The notes beneath the pieces were generated by a model that saw only the letters and a list, made by a program, of their open reading frames with translations, made no database searches and had not been told where the DNA came from. From Diabrotica undecimpunctata (taxonomy: Eukaryota > Arthropoda > Insecta > Coleoptera > Chrysomelidae), in contig NC_092803.1 of assembly GCF_040954645.1 (NCBI RefSeq), positions 8,185,230 to 8,249,229 of the forward strand: a stretch of 64,000 nucleotides of DNA. Direction: 5' to 3'. Position numbers and translations under genes: made by a program. How positions within the stretch are numbered: the first letter of the stretch is position 1; every line of letters starts with the position of its first letter. Of the stretch, positions 42,669-53,739 are shown piece after piece.

Positions 42669-43972
42669 GAGGCGTGTTTTTTAAGTAAGTACCGTTTTGG
42701 AATTAAAAAAAGACGTGCAAAGATATGGCAATAATTTTATTTTTACATGAAAGCCTGTACCTTAATCTACTTTTCTACATAATTTCCGTGAATATTGAGG
42801 CACTTGTCATAACGTGGCACCAGTTTTTGAATACCCTCCTGATAAAATTCCGCCGCCTGACTTATTAACCACTGCATCACAAATATTTTGACTTCGTTAT
42901 CGTCTTGAAGACGCTGACCGCCCAGGTGTTTCTTCAAGTGCTGGAACAAATGGTAGTCGCTGGGCGCCAGATCAGGGCTGTATGGAGGATGATCTAGAGT
43001 TTCCCATTTAAATGATTTGATGAGATCTTTGGTCTGATTAGCCACATGTGGACGGGCATTGTCATGCAGCAAAACGATACCCTTACTCAACTTGCCACGT
43101 CTTTTGTTCTGGATTGCACGACGCAGACTTTTCAATGTCTTACAATAAGACGCTGCATTGATTGTCTCATTACGAGGCAGAAACTCCACTAGCAATACTC
43201 CTTTTCTGTCCCAAAAAACTGTGCACATGATTTTCCGGGCAGAAATTGTTTGCTTAAACTTCACTCTTTTTGGTGATGATGAATGTCGCCATTACATGGA
43301 TTGTTGGTTCGATTCTGGTGTGACGTAGGCCACCCACGTTTCGTCACCAGTAACAATTTGGTCTAAAAAATCTTCACCTTCACTGTGGTACCGCTCAAGG
43401 AAAGTCAATGCACTGCCTAAACGTTGGGTTTTGTGCAAATCCGTCAACATTTTTGGAACCCAACGTGAACACAATTTCCGGTAATTGAAGTTCTCGGTAA
43501 CAATGCGATACAAAACACTACGAGAATACTGAGGAAAGCAGTCGGACAATGATGAAATTGTAAAGCGTCTGTTTTCTCTCACCTTTTCGTCCAGCACCAA
43601 ATTTTCATTAACCACCGAAGGACGCTCACTCCGTTCTTCATCATGCACATTTGTGCGGCCATCTTTAAATGCTCTCACCCATTTCCTTGCCATTCCATCA
43701 CTCATAATGTTTTGTCCGTAAACTTCAACGATCTCACGATGAATATCGATCGGTTTTACGCCTTTAGCACTAAGAAATCGTATAACAGCCCGTACTTCAC
43801 AATCAGCGTGACTCACGATTGTTGGAGGCATCTTAAACACTGGAGTAAACAAGTATACAATGAAGAATCAGACTTTAATGGCGTCAGTGTGTAGACAAGA
43901 GATGTAGGTAACCAGCGCTCATGCGCGGAACGCCGACCGTAGCGCTGCGGCGGCGGAATCGCAAAACGGTAC
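42668..43972 (-). mobile_element. Mariner (DD34D) element, one end truncated
   Basis: The 3' end (left) begins CGAGGCGTGTTTTTTAAGTA at 42668, right after TA in the (AT)n array. The expected complementary end at the 5' side is present only as its inner part CAAAACGGTAC (43962-43972). After that the sequence changes to the 3' UTR of the LINE at 44019-44699, so the outer TIR has been lost. The transposase gene is almost intact. Confidence 0.87.
42767..43852 (-). pseudogene. Mariner DD34D transposase, one nonsense codon
   Basis: One minus-strand frame of 361 codons, interrupted only by TAA at 43292-43294 (codon 187, after ESNQQSM). The likely true start is the second methionine (MPPTIVSHADCEVRAVIRFL). 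Features: HTH (YGQNIMSDGMARKWVRAFKD), WVPKMLTDLHKTQR linker motif, first aspartate D170 in VTGDETWV, second D264 in LLHDNARPH, third D299 in YSPDLAPSDYHLF, with 34 residues between the last two. The C-terminus IQKLVPRYDKCLNIHGNYVE is complete. Length matches intact mariners (about 345 aa). Many relatives have glutamine at the nonsense position, so a single C-to-T change could explain the stop. As it stands it would end just after the first catalytic residue. Confidence 0.94.
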
Positions 43973-43984
43973 ATAGAATCCTAA

Positions 43985-44699
43985 ACCCATTTACCCTAAG
44001 GTGTCGGGTGTAATGTCTTTAGTTAGTTGCATGTACAGTTTTTCTCCATTGCTTCTTATTCTTTGTTTGGTTTCTTGCTTGTTCTTTGCTGATTCCTCGT
44101 GTCTCTAGGATTGAGGTTACATTATCATCCCACGTCTTCATTGGCCTGCCCCTTGGTGTCTTGGTTTGTCCTCTGGCTTCCCATACTTTTTTAACTGGTC
44201 TTTCTTGATTCATTCTAACCATTTGTCCATGCCATCTCAGTTGGGCCTCTTCAATTTTCTTAATAATTGGTTGGACCTTAAGATGTTCTCTGACTGCCTT
44301 ATTTCTAATCCTGTCTAACCAGGTTATACCCATTATTCTTCTAAGAAACTTCATTTCTATTGTCTGCATTTTCGATTTCAATTTATCAGTAAGCGTCCAA
44401 CTTTCACTACCAACAGTTAAAATCGGCACAAACACCGTCTTGTATATGGTCACTTTGGCTTTTTGGGATACTTCTTTTTTCGACAAAAACGTACTTTTAG
44501 TGGTGTGGTACATGCGAGCAGCACTTTCTATTCTGGAACTTATTTCTGTTTCTTCAGTTCCTCTGTTCTCTATTTGTACTCCCAAGTATTTGTAAGTATC
44601 GACTTGTTCAAGTGTATTTCCGTTAAGTGTTATCTTCGTTTGTTTTCTATTTTTTTCACTTACCATTACTTTCGTCTTCTCATTATTGATCCTTAAATT
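43985..44699 (-). pseudogene. LINE RT C-terminal fragment, long open frame
   Basis: An uninterrupted 215-codon frame (44666-44019), preceded in frame by NLRINNEKTKV up to 44699. It contains VDTYKYLGVQIENRGTEETE, YKTVFVPILTVGSESWTLTD, MKFLRRIMGITWLDRIRNKA, LRWHGQMVRMNQERPVKKVW and TPRGRPMKTWDDNVTSIL. A 3' UTR of about 35 bp or more follows. The element is 5'-truncated just after the polymerase core but otherwise undamaged, which points to a fairly recent insertion. It abuts the Penelope-like coding tail that starts at 44712. Confidence 0.85.
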
Positions 44700-44711
44700 T
44701 CATTTCATCAG

Positions 44712-45020
44712 GGTGAAACATCAAGGCCATTAAATGTTATAATAAGTGAACATCAATCCTATATTAAAAATAGAGAATTTGATAGATCTCAAATATGTAA
44801 ACACGCATGGGATAATGAACATAGGATTCAATGGAATGATTCAAATATATTCCTAAAAGAAACGGATGGTAAAAAGAGAAAAATCAAAGAAGCGGCTCTA
44901 ATTATGCTAAATAAGACCAATTGTGTCGCGAATTCCTCGGCAGAATGTAGTAGGATCTGGGTACCCATATTGAAAGAGGAAGTTATTAAAAGGAAAATAC
45001 CAGAATTGGTAAGTCAGTAA
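44712..45020 (+). pseudogene. Penelope-like element GIY-YIG C-terminal coding tail
   Basis: An open plus-strand run of 102 codons ends at TAA 45018-45020. It begins GETSRPLNVIISEHQSYIKN and continues REFDRSQICKHAWDNEHRIQ, KETDGKKRKIKEAALIMLNK, TNCVANSSAECSRIWVPILK. Pattern and position (EH..., C.HAW...H.I.W, KR.IKEA, L..CVANSS) match the C-terminal GIY-YIG endonuclease region of Penelope-like retroelements. These use a telomerase-related reverse transcriptase plus this nuclease. The RT part is missing; a LINE fragment starts immediately upstream on the opposite strand. The family's 3' block follows at 45470-45585. Confidence 0.82.
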
Positions 45021-45590
45021 CATATAGAGAATACATCATTTATGTTTTTAAATAACAAACATATAAAATCTGAATTTGGTGTTTATTGAAGGTAAACTAA
45101 ATGCACGACCATGTTGGGATAGTATTATGAGGTTTTTTCCTGGTTTTCCCTTATAATTTACTATGGAATCACTAACGGGAGAATTTTACTCTCAGAATGG
45201 CATGTATTTGTCTTTTTAAAGACGAGTTACATGTTATGATCTTTTCTGACGGATATTTTCAAGTTAAAGTTGATTTCATGTAATCGAATGAACTATCTTA
45301 TAAGTAAAGTCGTCCCAGGAACGCAACTCAACAATATTGGCAATATCATTTTAAAGTCGTCTACTTTAAAATGTATACTGTATGTCTGAATTGTCAATAT
45401 AGATGAGTCAGATAAAATTAAATTATTAAAAGAATTTTTCACTAAGTAACGAAAAACAAAATTTGTTTAATTTACTAATGTTTGTATTTTGAGAACGATT
45501 TCCGAAGTGGAAATTGAAACGTCAATAAACGTATTTTAACCTTTAATTGTGGCTTATTCCCATTTAAATAGTAATTAATTTAAAATGCCA
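45021..45590 (+). mobile_element. Penelope-like 3' UTR and terminal block
   Basis: After the stop codon come about 450 bp of AT-rich UTR and then the family's terminal block (CGATTTCCGAAGTGGAAATT, GAAACGTCAATAAACGTA, TTGTGGCTTATTCCCATTT). The same block forms both arms of the foldback at 2106-2337. Confidence 0.75.
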
Positions 45591-45985
45591 CAAGAAAATA
45601 GCGTCAGAACAATATTAAAAAAATCAATATTTTGATTTTATTGTATTCAATAAAATAACACTCTCGCCATTATTGTTAAATTAATTCTCTATAATCCGAT
45701 TTGTTATTTTATTCACATCCTTCCCATAATTTAAATAAATTTCAACGCATAATTCATAAATATTCATGTCAGACGGAGAAGGATAAAATGTTTAAACCTC
45801 TATTGTCTATTTGAAACAATATATGCTCAGCTTGTATTATTTTAAAATATATTTATATCAAGTTTTTGATTTATCCATTGTATTTATACAGTTATATTCT
45901 CTATCACGTAACAGTTCGAAATAGAGGTGTGGTCACAAATAGTAATTTAGGCTTAAATAACGAATGTGGCAGAAATCTAAATTGA
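45591..45985. other. Unannotated AT-rich spacer
   Basis: Nothing recognised between the Penelope-like end and the LINE fragment. Confidence 0.45.
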
Positions 45986-47170
45986 ATGAGTAGTTGTAAT
46001 GTTAATAGAATACACGCTAAGCTGAAGATGGATGTTAGTGATTCCCAATTTGGATTTCGGAATGGAGTGGGCACAAGAGAAGCACTATTTTCTTTTAACG
46101 TTCTGGCCCAAAGATGTTTGGATGTTAATCGAGATCTTTATGTAAACAAGAATATGAATGTGAGGGATGTAACATTGATATCAAAATTATACTACAGCCA
46201 ACGATCAAATCTGAAAATTGGAAGAGAAGTGTCAGAAGAAGTGGAGATAAGGAGAGTGGTCAGGCAAGGTTGCATACTGTCGCCGTTATTGTTTAATGCT
46301 TATTCTCAAAAAATCATACAAGAAGTTTTGGTAAACGAGACAGTCGGCATAAAAGTGAACTGAAGTTTAATTAACAACATTAGGTATGCAGACGATACAG
46401 TCATAATAGTCGACAACTTGGAAGACTTAGAAAGAATAATGAACAAAATATTAAGATATAGTGGAGAATACGGACTCTCTCTTAACATCAAAAAACCAAA
46501 TTCATGAAAATTAGCAAGAACAACAATACAAACGAAATATTAACGGTAGGCGGCCAGCAGATTGAGAGAGTAAAAAGATATACTTACTTGGGAACGATAA
46601 TCACAGAAAATAACGATTATTCTGCAGAAATAAGAGTCAGAGTTGAAAAAGCACTTGCCAACTTCGTGCAAATGAAAAAGATTTTATGCAGCAAAGATCT
46701 GATATTGGCCCTCAGAATAAGGCTAATTAAATGCTATGTACACAGTGTACTCTACTATGGAGCTGAATCATGGACATTAAACCGGAATACAATAAATCGA
46801 CTTAACGCGTTTGAAATGTGGACATTTAGAAGATTGTTAAGGATTCCATGGGTAGATAGAGTCACGAATACAGAAGTGTTAAGGAGAATAGGCAGAGAGA
46901 GGGAAATGGAAAATACAATAAAAGAAAGGAAATTGCAATATCTCGGACATGTGATGAGAGGCGAAAGATACAACATCTTGAGACTCGTAATTTAAGGAAA
47001 AGTAGAGGGTAGGAGAAGCGTAGGAAGAAGACGCGTTTCCTGGTTGAAGAATCTGAGAGAGTAGTTTGGTTGCAGCTCAAAGCAATTATTCAGAGCAGCT
47101 GCCTCGAAGGTCAGAATAGCTATGATGATTGCCAACCTTCGTCGCGGAGATGGCACTTAGAAGAAAAAGT
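45986..47170 (+). pseudogene. LINE ORF2 relic with RT core and C-terminus
   Basis: Plus-strand blocks: SDSQFGFRNGVGTREALFSF (RT motif), then a jump to DVTLISKLYYSQRSNLKIGR, showing loss of the first catalytic aspartate block. EEVEIRRVVRQGCILSPLLF, INNIRYADDTVIIVDNLEDL (intact YADD, about 46375-46430), RVKRYTYLGTIITENNDYSA, SVLYYGAESWTLNRNTINRL, ERKLQYLGHVMRGERYNILR follow. After a frameshift, GKVEGRRSVGRRRVSWLKNL and VRIAMMIANLRRGDGT, then a lysine-rich end. One stop at 46361 and frameshifts near 46495 and 46993. The C-terminal block recurs at 48531-48715. Confidence 0.85.
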
Positions 47171-47715
47171 TGTAATGTTGATTCTCTATCTGCTATTAAA
47201 AAATAAAAAATCGAGAACTAGGCAGAGAACATAGTTAGACCTTAATATTAACTAAATACTGTATCGACTGTCATATCGCATAGGGAAACCTTAGACGTTG
47301 GCGCTGGCTCCGTGTTGTCAATTGGAATGTACTGCTGTATAAATGTTATCACTCCGCACTTGGTCACATGGGAATATGGTAATTTGTTCAGTGTTTCTAG
47401 TAGAGTATAGATCGAACATGTTCGTTTCTTATGCGACTTAGTGTTCACCAGGTTTTGTGCAATTAGTTAAAAATAATTGAGATTGGACTCATGCAGCATA
47501 CACTGTTATGAGATTGGACTTTAGATCATTGGTGAACCGATTTGTTGGTTACGATAAAATCGTTTTTCTGTTCTTTCTATGGATTATATCGTTAGCTTTC
47601 TAGCACGTAGTCGATTTTAGGTGACCTCTTCAATAAAGTTGTCTATTGCCATTTCTCTTTTATTCAGTAACTTTTTATAGTCGTTTTAAATCGCGATGAC
47701 TTAAGAAGTTTTGGC
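47171..47715. other. Unannotated spacer
   Basis: Open frame 47248-47448 (minus) has no recognised domain. Confidence 0.4.
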
Positions 47716-47720
47716 AGAGT

Positions 47721-48197
47721 AACTTTTTAGCAGGCAATTTAAGTGGCGACATTTATCTCGATATGCTGGAAAACACCGTCGAACCTTTAATTGTGCATTC
47801 ATTAGAGAACCAAAGGGACGATCATGACAACCTAGCTCTAGTCGAAGAGGAAGATTTGCTGCACTTCCAAGAAGATGGAGCACCTCCTCACTATGCAGTT
47901 TCAGTTAGGCACTGGTTGGATACTAATTATCCGAACAAATGAATTGGAATGAGAGCTCCTATTGAGTGGCCACCGAGGTTACTAGACTCCTTCACCTGAC
48001 TTTTTTCTATGGGGTTACCTCAAGTCAGTTGTTTATAAAACTTAACCTGCGTCACTTGGGAAATTGCGAGAAAGAATTACGCAAGCATGTCGCGCTATTA
48101 CTACAACAACATTTACCAAAGTTCGTGCAGAATTTGAAAATAGGCTGTATTATTGTTTACAAAACAACGGAATCCACTTTGAACATTTACTTAATTG
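47721..48197 (+). pseudogene. DD41D mariner-type transposase relic
   Basis: Reads NFLAGNLSGDIYLDMLENTV, then LLHFQEDGAPPHYAVSVRHW (aspartate in QEDGAPPH), LDTNYPNK-stop-IGMRAPIEWPPR. The SPDL...D third-aspartate block is destroyed by a small rearrangement. Other frames follow: PASLGKLRERITQACRAITT and NRLYYCLQNNGIHFEHLL. The order and the EWPPR...GIHFEHLL end match the DD41D group (compare 4250-5163 and 30585-30926). Three relics of this group with different sequences suggest several waves of invasion. Confidence 0.8.
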
Positions 48198-48530
48198 ACA
48201 TTTTTAACAAATTTGTAGTTCGACAAAAACCTCATTAAATTTTCCATTTACCAAGCCAAAGTTTCACAATTATTGCTTCACCCAGTATAATTATTATTTA
48301 TACCATTGGATAGCATTTTTATAGTCTTTTCAATGATGTATCACAAGTAGGGGTTTGCAATTTAAACTTTTTTTGTTGTGACTTCTCTTTCATGTCATTT
48401 TAGTTCCCCTTTACTATCCTAGAATCGGTTTATTTTTTGATATCAGCTTTTGTTCGTGAGACATAGCCCATTGTAAGATGTAAAATTGACACACTGTAGC
48501 ATCAGGTTACTTATTACTTAGATTAAATTA

Positions 48531-48715
48531 TGCAAGGGAAGATACAAGGGAAGAGTAACCCAGGACGACGCAAAATATCCTGGCTAAGAAATTTGAGAGA
48601 GTGGTTCGGTTGCAGCTCATTAGAATTATTCAGAAGCGCGGCCAATAAAATTAAAATAGCGATGATGATTTCCAACCTCCGATAGGAGAAGGAACCTGAA
48701 GAAGAAGAATCTGGT
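48531..48715 (+). pseudogene. LINE 3' end, same family as 45986-47170
   Basis: GKIQGKSNPGRRKISWLRNL, REWFGCSSLELFRSAANKIK and IAMMISNLR match the tail at 46993-47160 (SWLKNLRE...FGCSSKQLFRAA...IAMMIANLRRG). Ends in a GAAGAAGAAG run. Strongly 5'-truncated. Confidence 0.8.
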
Positions 48716-48719
48716 AATC

Positions 48720-50050
48720 GACTGCATTACGACCGAATATCTATTAGGATCCCATGTCGCCCATCTCTACTCGGCAAATAGGATAGATCTGATTCTGCAT
48801 AATGTTGTTTTCAGTCTATATATGCCAGTTATATTTAATTATTTCATTTAAATATTTGATATATGAAAATATAAAAATTGTATTTGAACCATGGCGGATG
48901 TTCGACCTGCCTTGCGGCGCATGTTGTAAAAATTATGTATTGAAAACGCCATTAACCTTTTATCAGGATAGTATTTGATTTGTTATGGGGAATGAGAAAT
49001 GACATCGGTGCCTTTAATGGAAGAATTTGAATACAATTTAAACTAGTTTGAGTTATTTGTTATATTAAAATTTTGTATTTATATTCGCATGGAATAATCT
49101 GCAAAAGGTGCTGTAAAAATCCTTTTTTTAAACAGAAAATCAAATCAATAAATAATATTGTCGAGCTGGGAGCTGTAGACTTAAGCTTTTGTAGAAAGGT
49201 CTCTCGAAAAATCAAATTTCTAGAAACTAAAAATTTTTCCGACTTCCCATAAGCAAACGTCTAAAACGTTATTTTTGCATTTTGTTCTCACGAATTTTCG
49301 CTAATATTTTTAAATTAATATCATATGCATATTACAAGAGTGTTGTGAACTAAAGTACCATATAAAATTGGGAAGTGGACGCCCAAAAATTTTATAAAAA
49401 AACGAAATCAAATCTAGAAATCAGAGAAACTATAGAAAAGAGTAAAAGCGTGTAGTCTATTTCCAAAAACATTGGTCACTGCGATCTAATTCATACAATC
49501 TTGGATCTCAAACATCACACCGCTCTTATCATTTTTACCTAGCAAGCGATTGGTCGGGCTTAGACAGATATGCAGAAGAATCTGGCAAATCCCTACAATA
49601 CTTTTAATTATCTTAGGGACAGTTTTCAATTCCAACAAATGATTCAATTTTGTTTATAACAATTAACGATTTTATGGTGCAATTTGGGCCGAGCAAAACA
49701 ATAATTTCGATGCTTAATCCATTTCAAGAGACACTTTAAGTGTTTTTCTTCGAAGATTTACAATACATAGATTAAAACCTTATACATAATGGAATTTGAA
49801 ATACGTGAATTAAAACTTAATCGAACGAAATCGTTATTAAGACAGGCCATGGAATAATATATGTATACGGGTCATTGAATAGACCCTGGTATAACATATT
49901 TTTGGAAAAATTAAATAAAAACGTTATTTTAACAGCAATTATTTAAAAATATTAGTTTTTGAGGATGTAAAAGTATACAACTTGTATATATAAGTTCGAC
50001 TAAATTGGTTATGAACACCTTGTGTGGAAGTAAGTAACAATCTAAGAGAA
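48720..50050. other. Unannotated AT-rich spacer
   Basis: No coding similarity or long repeat recognised. Confidence 0.4.
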
Positions 50051-50277
50051 GAAAGACTTATTCGAAGTATTGGCTACTTCTGTGAGTCGAGATATTCTTA
50101 GGTCAGTTTATTTTGGAATAGTTCATAGTATCCTGAGATATTGCATAATTCTTTGGGGAAACTCGTCCTATGCATATAAAATTTTTACTTTTCAAAAAGC
50201 AGCAATTCGAATTAGTGACTCAGCAGAATATCACGCCAGTTGCAAACTCTTGTTTAAAAAGTATTTTTCATTTATTA

Positions 50278-50280
<3 letters not shown>
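50050..50280 (+). pseudogene. Jockey/CR1-like LINE RT C-terminus, left half
   Basis: Open from 50070: VSRDILRSVYFGIVHSILRY, CIILWGNSSYAYKIFTFQKA, AIRISDSAEYHASCKLLFKK, YFSFIIH, then into the (AT)n array. This is the typical VYFG..HS.L.YG...WGNS...F.LQK.AIR block at the C-terminal side of Jockey/CR1-group ORF2. In family members the next motif is a tyrosine/isoleucine-rich one (like YIYE), exactly where the AT array begins. The continuation is found at 53430-53738. Confidence 0.85.

Positions 50281-50346
<66 letters not shown>
50281..50346. repeat. (AT)n array, left flank of RTE insertion
   Basis: 66 bp of AT dinucleotides between the left LINE half and the RTE 3' tail (ATCATCATC on the plus strand). 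Confidence 0.97.
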
Positions 50347-50348
<2 letters not shown>

Positions 50349-53300
50349 TCATCAATCAGCCAATCCCGTCCACTGCTGGACATAGGCCTCCCTCAGTTCT
50401 TTCCAGTGTTCTCTACACTGGGCCGCTTGTAGCCAGTTTCCCGCTACTCTTTTTATGTCGTCGGTCCATCTAGTCGGTGGTCGTCCTCGGCTTCTTTTAT
50501 AATTTCTGGGCCTCCATTCCATAATTCGTCTTGTCCATCGTCCATCTTGTGTTCTGGCTAAGTGTCCTGCCCAGTTCCACTTAAGTCTCGTGGTTCTTTC
50601 GATGACGTCTTGAACTCCTGATCTTTGCCTGATTTGTCGGTTTGTTATGTGGTCTCGGAGGCTCACATTCAGCATTGCACGTTCCATGGCTCGTTGTGTA
50701 ACTCTTAGTTTATTCGCAGATTTCTGCGTGAGTGTTAAAGTCTCTGCTCCATAAGTTTGTACAGGCAAAACACATTGGTTATAAACTTTTCGCTTGAGAC
50801 ACATGGGAATTGAACTTTTTAGAATATGGCTTAGTTTGCCAAATGCTGCCCATGTCAGGCCTATTCGTCTCTGTATTTCATTTGTTTGATTGTCTCTGTT
50901 TATTTTGATCTCGTATCCCAGATATTTGTAAGTGTCTGTTTGTTGTATGGTATTATTGTCGATAGTTATATTTCCACTCATTACGAGATTTGTCATAAGT
51001 TTAGTTTTCTCAAAGTTTATCTTTAATCCTGCTCTTTCAGACAGACTTTTAAGCGAATGTAGCATAGAAACCGTATCCTGTAAGTTATCTGCGATTAATA
51101 CGACATCATCTGCAAACCTCAGATGATTTAATCTTTCTCCATCTATATTGATGCCCATATCTTGCCATTGGGTGTTCTTAAATATTGACTCTAGAGCTGC
51201 CGTGAACAATTTTGGTGAAATATTGTCTCCTTGTCTTACTCCTCGACCTAAGCTGAATTTTTCTGTGTCTTCGTGTAGTCGCATACTTGATGTAGCGTTC
51301 TCGTAGATGTTTTTGATTAGTGACGTGTACCTGTAATCTATTCGGCTTTGATTTAGGGCTTCCAGTACGGTTTCAAACTCTACAGTATCAAAAGCCTTCT
51401 CGTAATCGACAAATGCAAGAACCAGTGGTATGTTGTACTCGATGCATTTTTCAATTAAGATCTTTATGGTGTGCAAATGGTAATTTGTGCCATATCCTCT
51501 CCTAAAGCCTGCCTGTTCTTTGGGCTGATAGAAATCTAGTTTAGGTGTTAGTCTCTTTGTTAAGATTTTCATAAAGAGTTTATACATATGTGTCAAGAGG
51601 CTGATGGGTCTATAATTTTCTAATTTAGTAATATCACCTTTTTTGTGTAACAAGACTATCACTGCATTGTTCCAGTCTTATTCCATCTACCCATCTAGTT
51701 CGATCGTACCCGCATGTAAGCATTTATTAAACAGTTCGCTTACTGATTTTAATAGCATTTCTCCTCCTGCTTTTATTGCCTCAATAACGAGTCCATCGTC
51801 ACCAGGCGATCGATGGTTCTTCATTTCCTTTAAAGCTGATCTTACTTCTGACACAGTAATGGGTAAAAGTATTTCCGATCCCTGATTTATGAGAGTCTTT
51901 ACTCGTGTCGGTAAATTTTCTTGTGATCTTTGGCTGGTATAGAGGTCTTTATAAAACTCTCTAGTTATTTGTAGAATGTTTTGTTTATCTGTTGTTGCCT
52001 TTCCGTCTTTATCTTCTAGCTTGTATATTTCTTTTTTACTTTGTGTGAGTTCTCTTTTCATTATCTTTAAACCTTTGTTCTTTTCTACTGTTTGAGTAAT
52101 TACATTAGTATTATATCTTCTTATATCTCTTCTATTATCCGCTGAAATTCTTTTATTTAGTTTTCTATATTCTTCTTTGTTTCCCTTTTCTTTCTCGCTT
52201 AGGTTTCGTCGTATTTCCATGAGAGCTTTTGTGTCTTTGCTAATCTTTTCACTTTTGGTGTAATTTTTCTTGCAGAATTTGAGTTGTGCGTTTCTAACCG
52301 AGTCTGTAATTAATTTATTATGATCGTCGATACTTAGAGGTTTGGGATTATTACTCTATAAAGTTTCTGCTATGTTTTTTATGTACGCTTCTGGCTGATT
52401 TGGTGAATTCCAAACTATGCGTTTGCCACTGTTTATCATCTTTGCTCTTTCTTTTTGTAGGTTTATCGTTATTCTAGCTCTTACTGGTCTGTGGTCGCTT
52501 CCTACTGATAGTTTATTAAGTACAGTGACATCTTGAATAATTTGCTTTTTGTCTGTTATTATATAATCATATTCGCTCTTAGTTCTTCCATCTGGACTAA
52601 CCCACGTCCATTTTCTACTCTGTTTCTTCTTAAAAAAGGTGTTCATTGCATACAGTTTGTGTTGCAGTAGAAAGTTGGTAAGTATTTCGCCTCTTTCGTT
52701 TCTTACTCCGATTCCAAAATCTCCGATTGCTACTTCTTGTTCGTCCTTTTTCCTTCCGAGTTTCCCGTTAAAATCTCCCATTATCAGATTGTAATGGGCC
52801 GGTTCCTGCTTTTTTGCTCTTTCGATTTCCTCATAGAAGGCTTCAACAATCTCATCTTCGTAATCGCTGGTGGGGGCGTATACCTGGATTATTTTCAGAT
52901 TGTATCTCTTATTTAGTCTTAGATTTATATACATAACTCTTGGGGAAATGCAGCCAATGCTCTGTATCATTTTCTGTAACTTTTTTGTGTACTAATAAAC
53001 CTACTCCTCCAGTTGTCGATTCTGTTTCCCCATTATAGTGGAATATGTTGCCTGATTTTAGTTTGACCTGATCTTCACCTCTTCTTTTGACTTCGCTAAT
53101 TCCTATAATATCCCATTTCACATGTCTGAGTTCTTCCTCCAGTTCCGTCATTTTTTCATCTTTGGATAAGGTTCTTACATTATACGTAATTATGTGCAGC
53201 GTTCGTCGTTCTTGGTAGCCTCTTACATCCCGGAGATTCTTTGCACCCTCTGCCCGCTGTCCGTGAATCCTACCGCTACCTTGGTTGGGAACTAGCGAGC
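50347..53300 (-). mobile_element. Nearly full-length RTE-like LINE
   Basis: About 2.95 kb on the minus strand, holding an APE-type endonuclease followed by reverse transcriptase and the C-terminal domain, and a very short 3' UTR ending in a TGATGATGAT-type tail. (AT)n arrays lie on both sides (50281-50346 and 53331-53430), and a Jockey/CR1-like LINE is split on either side of these. The 5' end is near 53300, where AGCGAGC words are repeated. Confidence 0.9.
50352..53280 (-). pseudogene. RTE-like ORF2 (endonuclease-reverse transcriptase), few disabling changes
   Basis: Minus-strand order: GSGRIHGQRAEGAKNL, HIITYNVRTLSKDEKM, WDIIGISEVKRRGED (endonuclease glutamate), GGVGLLVHKK; frameshift near 52940; IIQVYAPTSDYEDE, LIMGDFNGKLG, KWTWVSPDGRTKSEYDYI, LSVGSDHRPVRARI (catalytic SDH). 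Then a linker, and from 51662 the RT: ENYRPISLLTHMYKLFMKIL, EQAGFRRGYGTNYHLHTI, LAFVDYEKAFDTVEFETVL, GVRQGDNISPKLFTAALES, LRFADDVVLIADNLQD, YKYLGYEIK. The C-terminus is LKWNWAGHLARTQDGRWTRR, RGRPPTRWTDDIKRVAGNWL, stop at 50352. Disablements: stop at 52356-52358, two stops at about 51687-51675, one frameshift. About 975 codons, near the usual RTE length. Fragments of relatives lie at 7473-8106, 21200-21425 and 61062-61275. Confidence 0.92.
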
Positions 53301-53330
53301 ATATATTCTATTCATATATAGCGAGCTATT

Positions 53331-53365
53331 CATATATATATATATATATATATATATGAATATCA

Positions 53366-53430
<65 letters not shown>
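53331..53430. repeat. (AT)n array, right flank of RTE insertion
   Basis: Two AT runs separated by GAATATCATTC at 53358-53368. Confidence 0.95.
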
Positions 53431-53433
<3 letters not shown>

Positions 53434-53739
53434 AAAGTTTGTTAACTGTTCATAATAATATACAAGATGTAAAAACTCATGCTGATCAACATCAGTACAA
53501 TACAAGAAACAAAAGTCATATCATCATACCATATTCCAGATTGCGTGTTACACAACTTAATACAATAGATTATAATCTGTATAATTGTTATTTAAACCTG
53601 AACAAAAATATTGATATTAAGGCAATGAATTCTCTAAACAATTCTATAAATTAGCAAAACACTCCTTGCTGGAACATTGTTTATATAGTATACAGGAATT
53701 AGTTTGTTTGAGCTCCTATACTTTGTCTCAACCTGACTA
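53430..53739 (+). pseudogene. Jockey/CR1-like LINE RT C-terminus, right half
   Basis: Continues the frame begun at 50050: FESLLTVHNNIQDVKTHADQ, HQYNTRNKSHIIIPYSRLRV, LYNCYLNLNKNIDIKA, then after a one-base shift near 53652 LAKHSLLEHCLYSIQELV and SYTLSQPD-stop. The H.YNTRNK and LLEHCLYS motifs are those expected directly after the left half. The TAG stop at 53737-53739 coincides with the TA target of the DNA transposon that follows. Confidence 0.85.
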
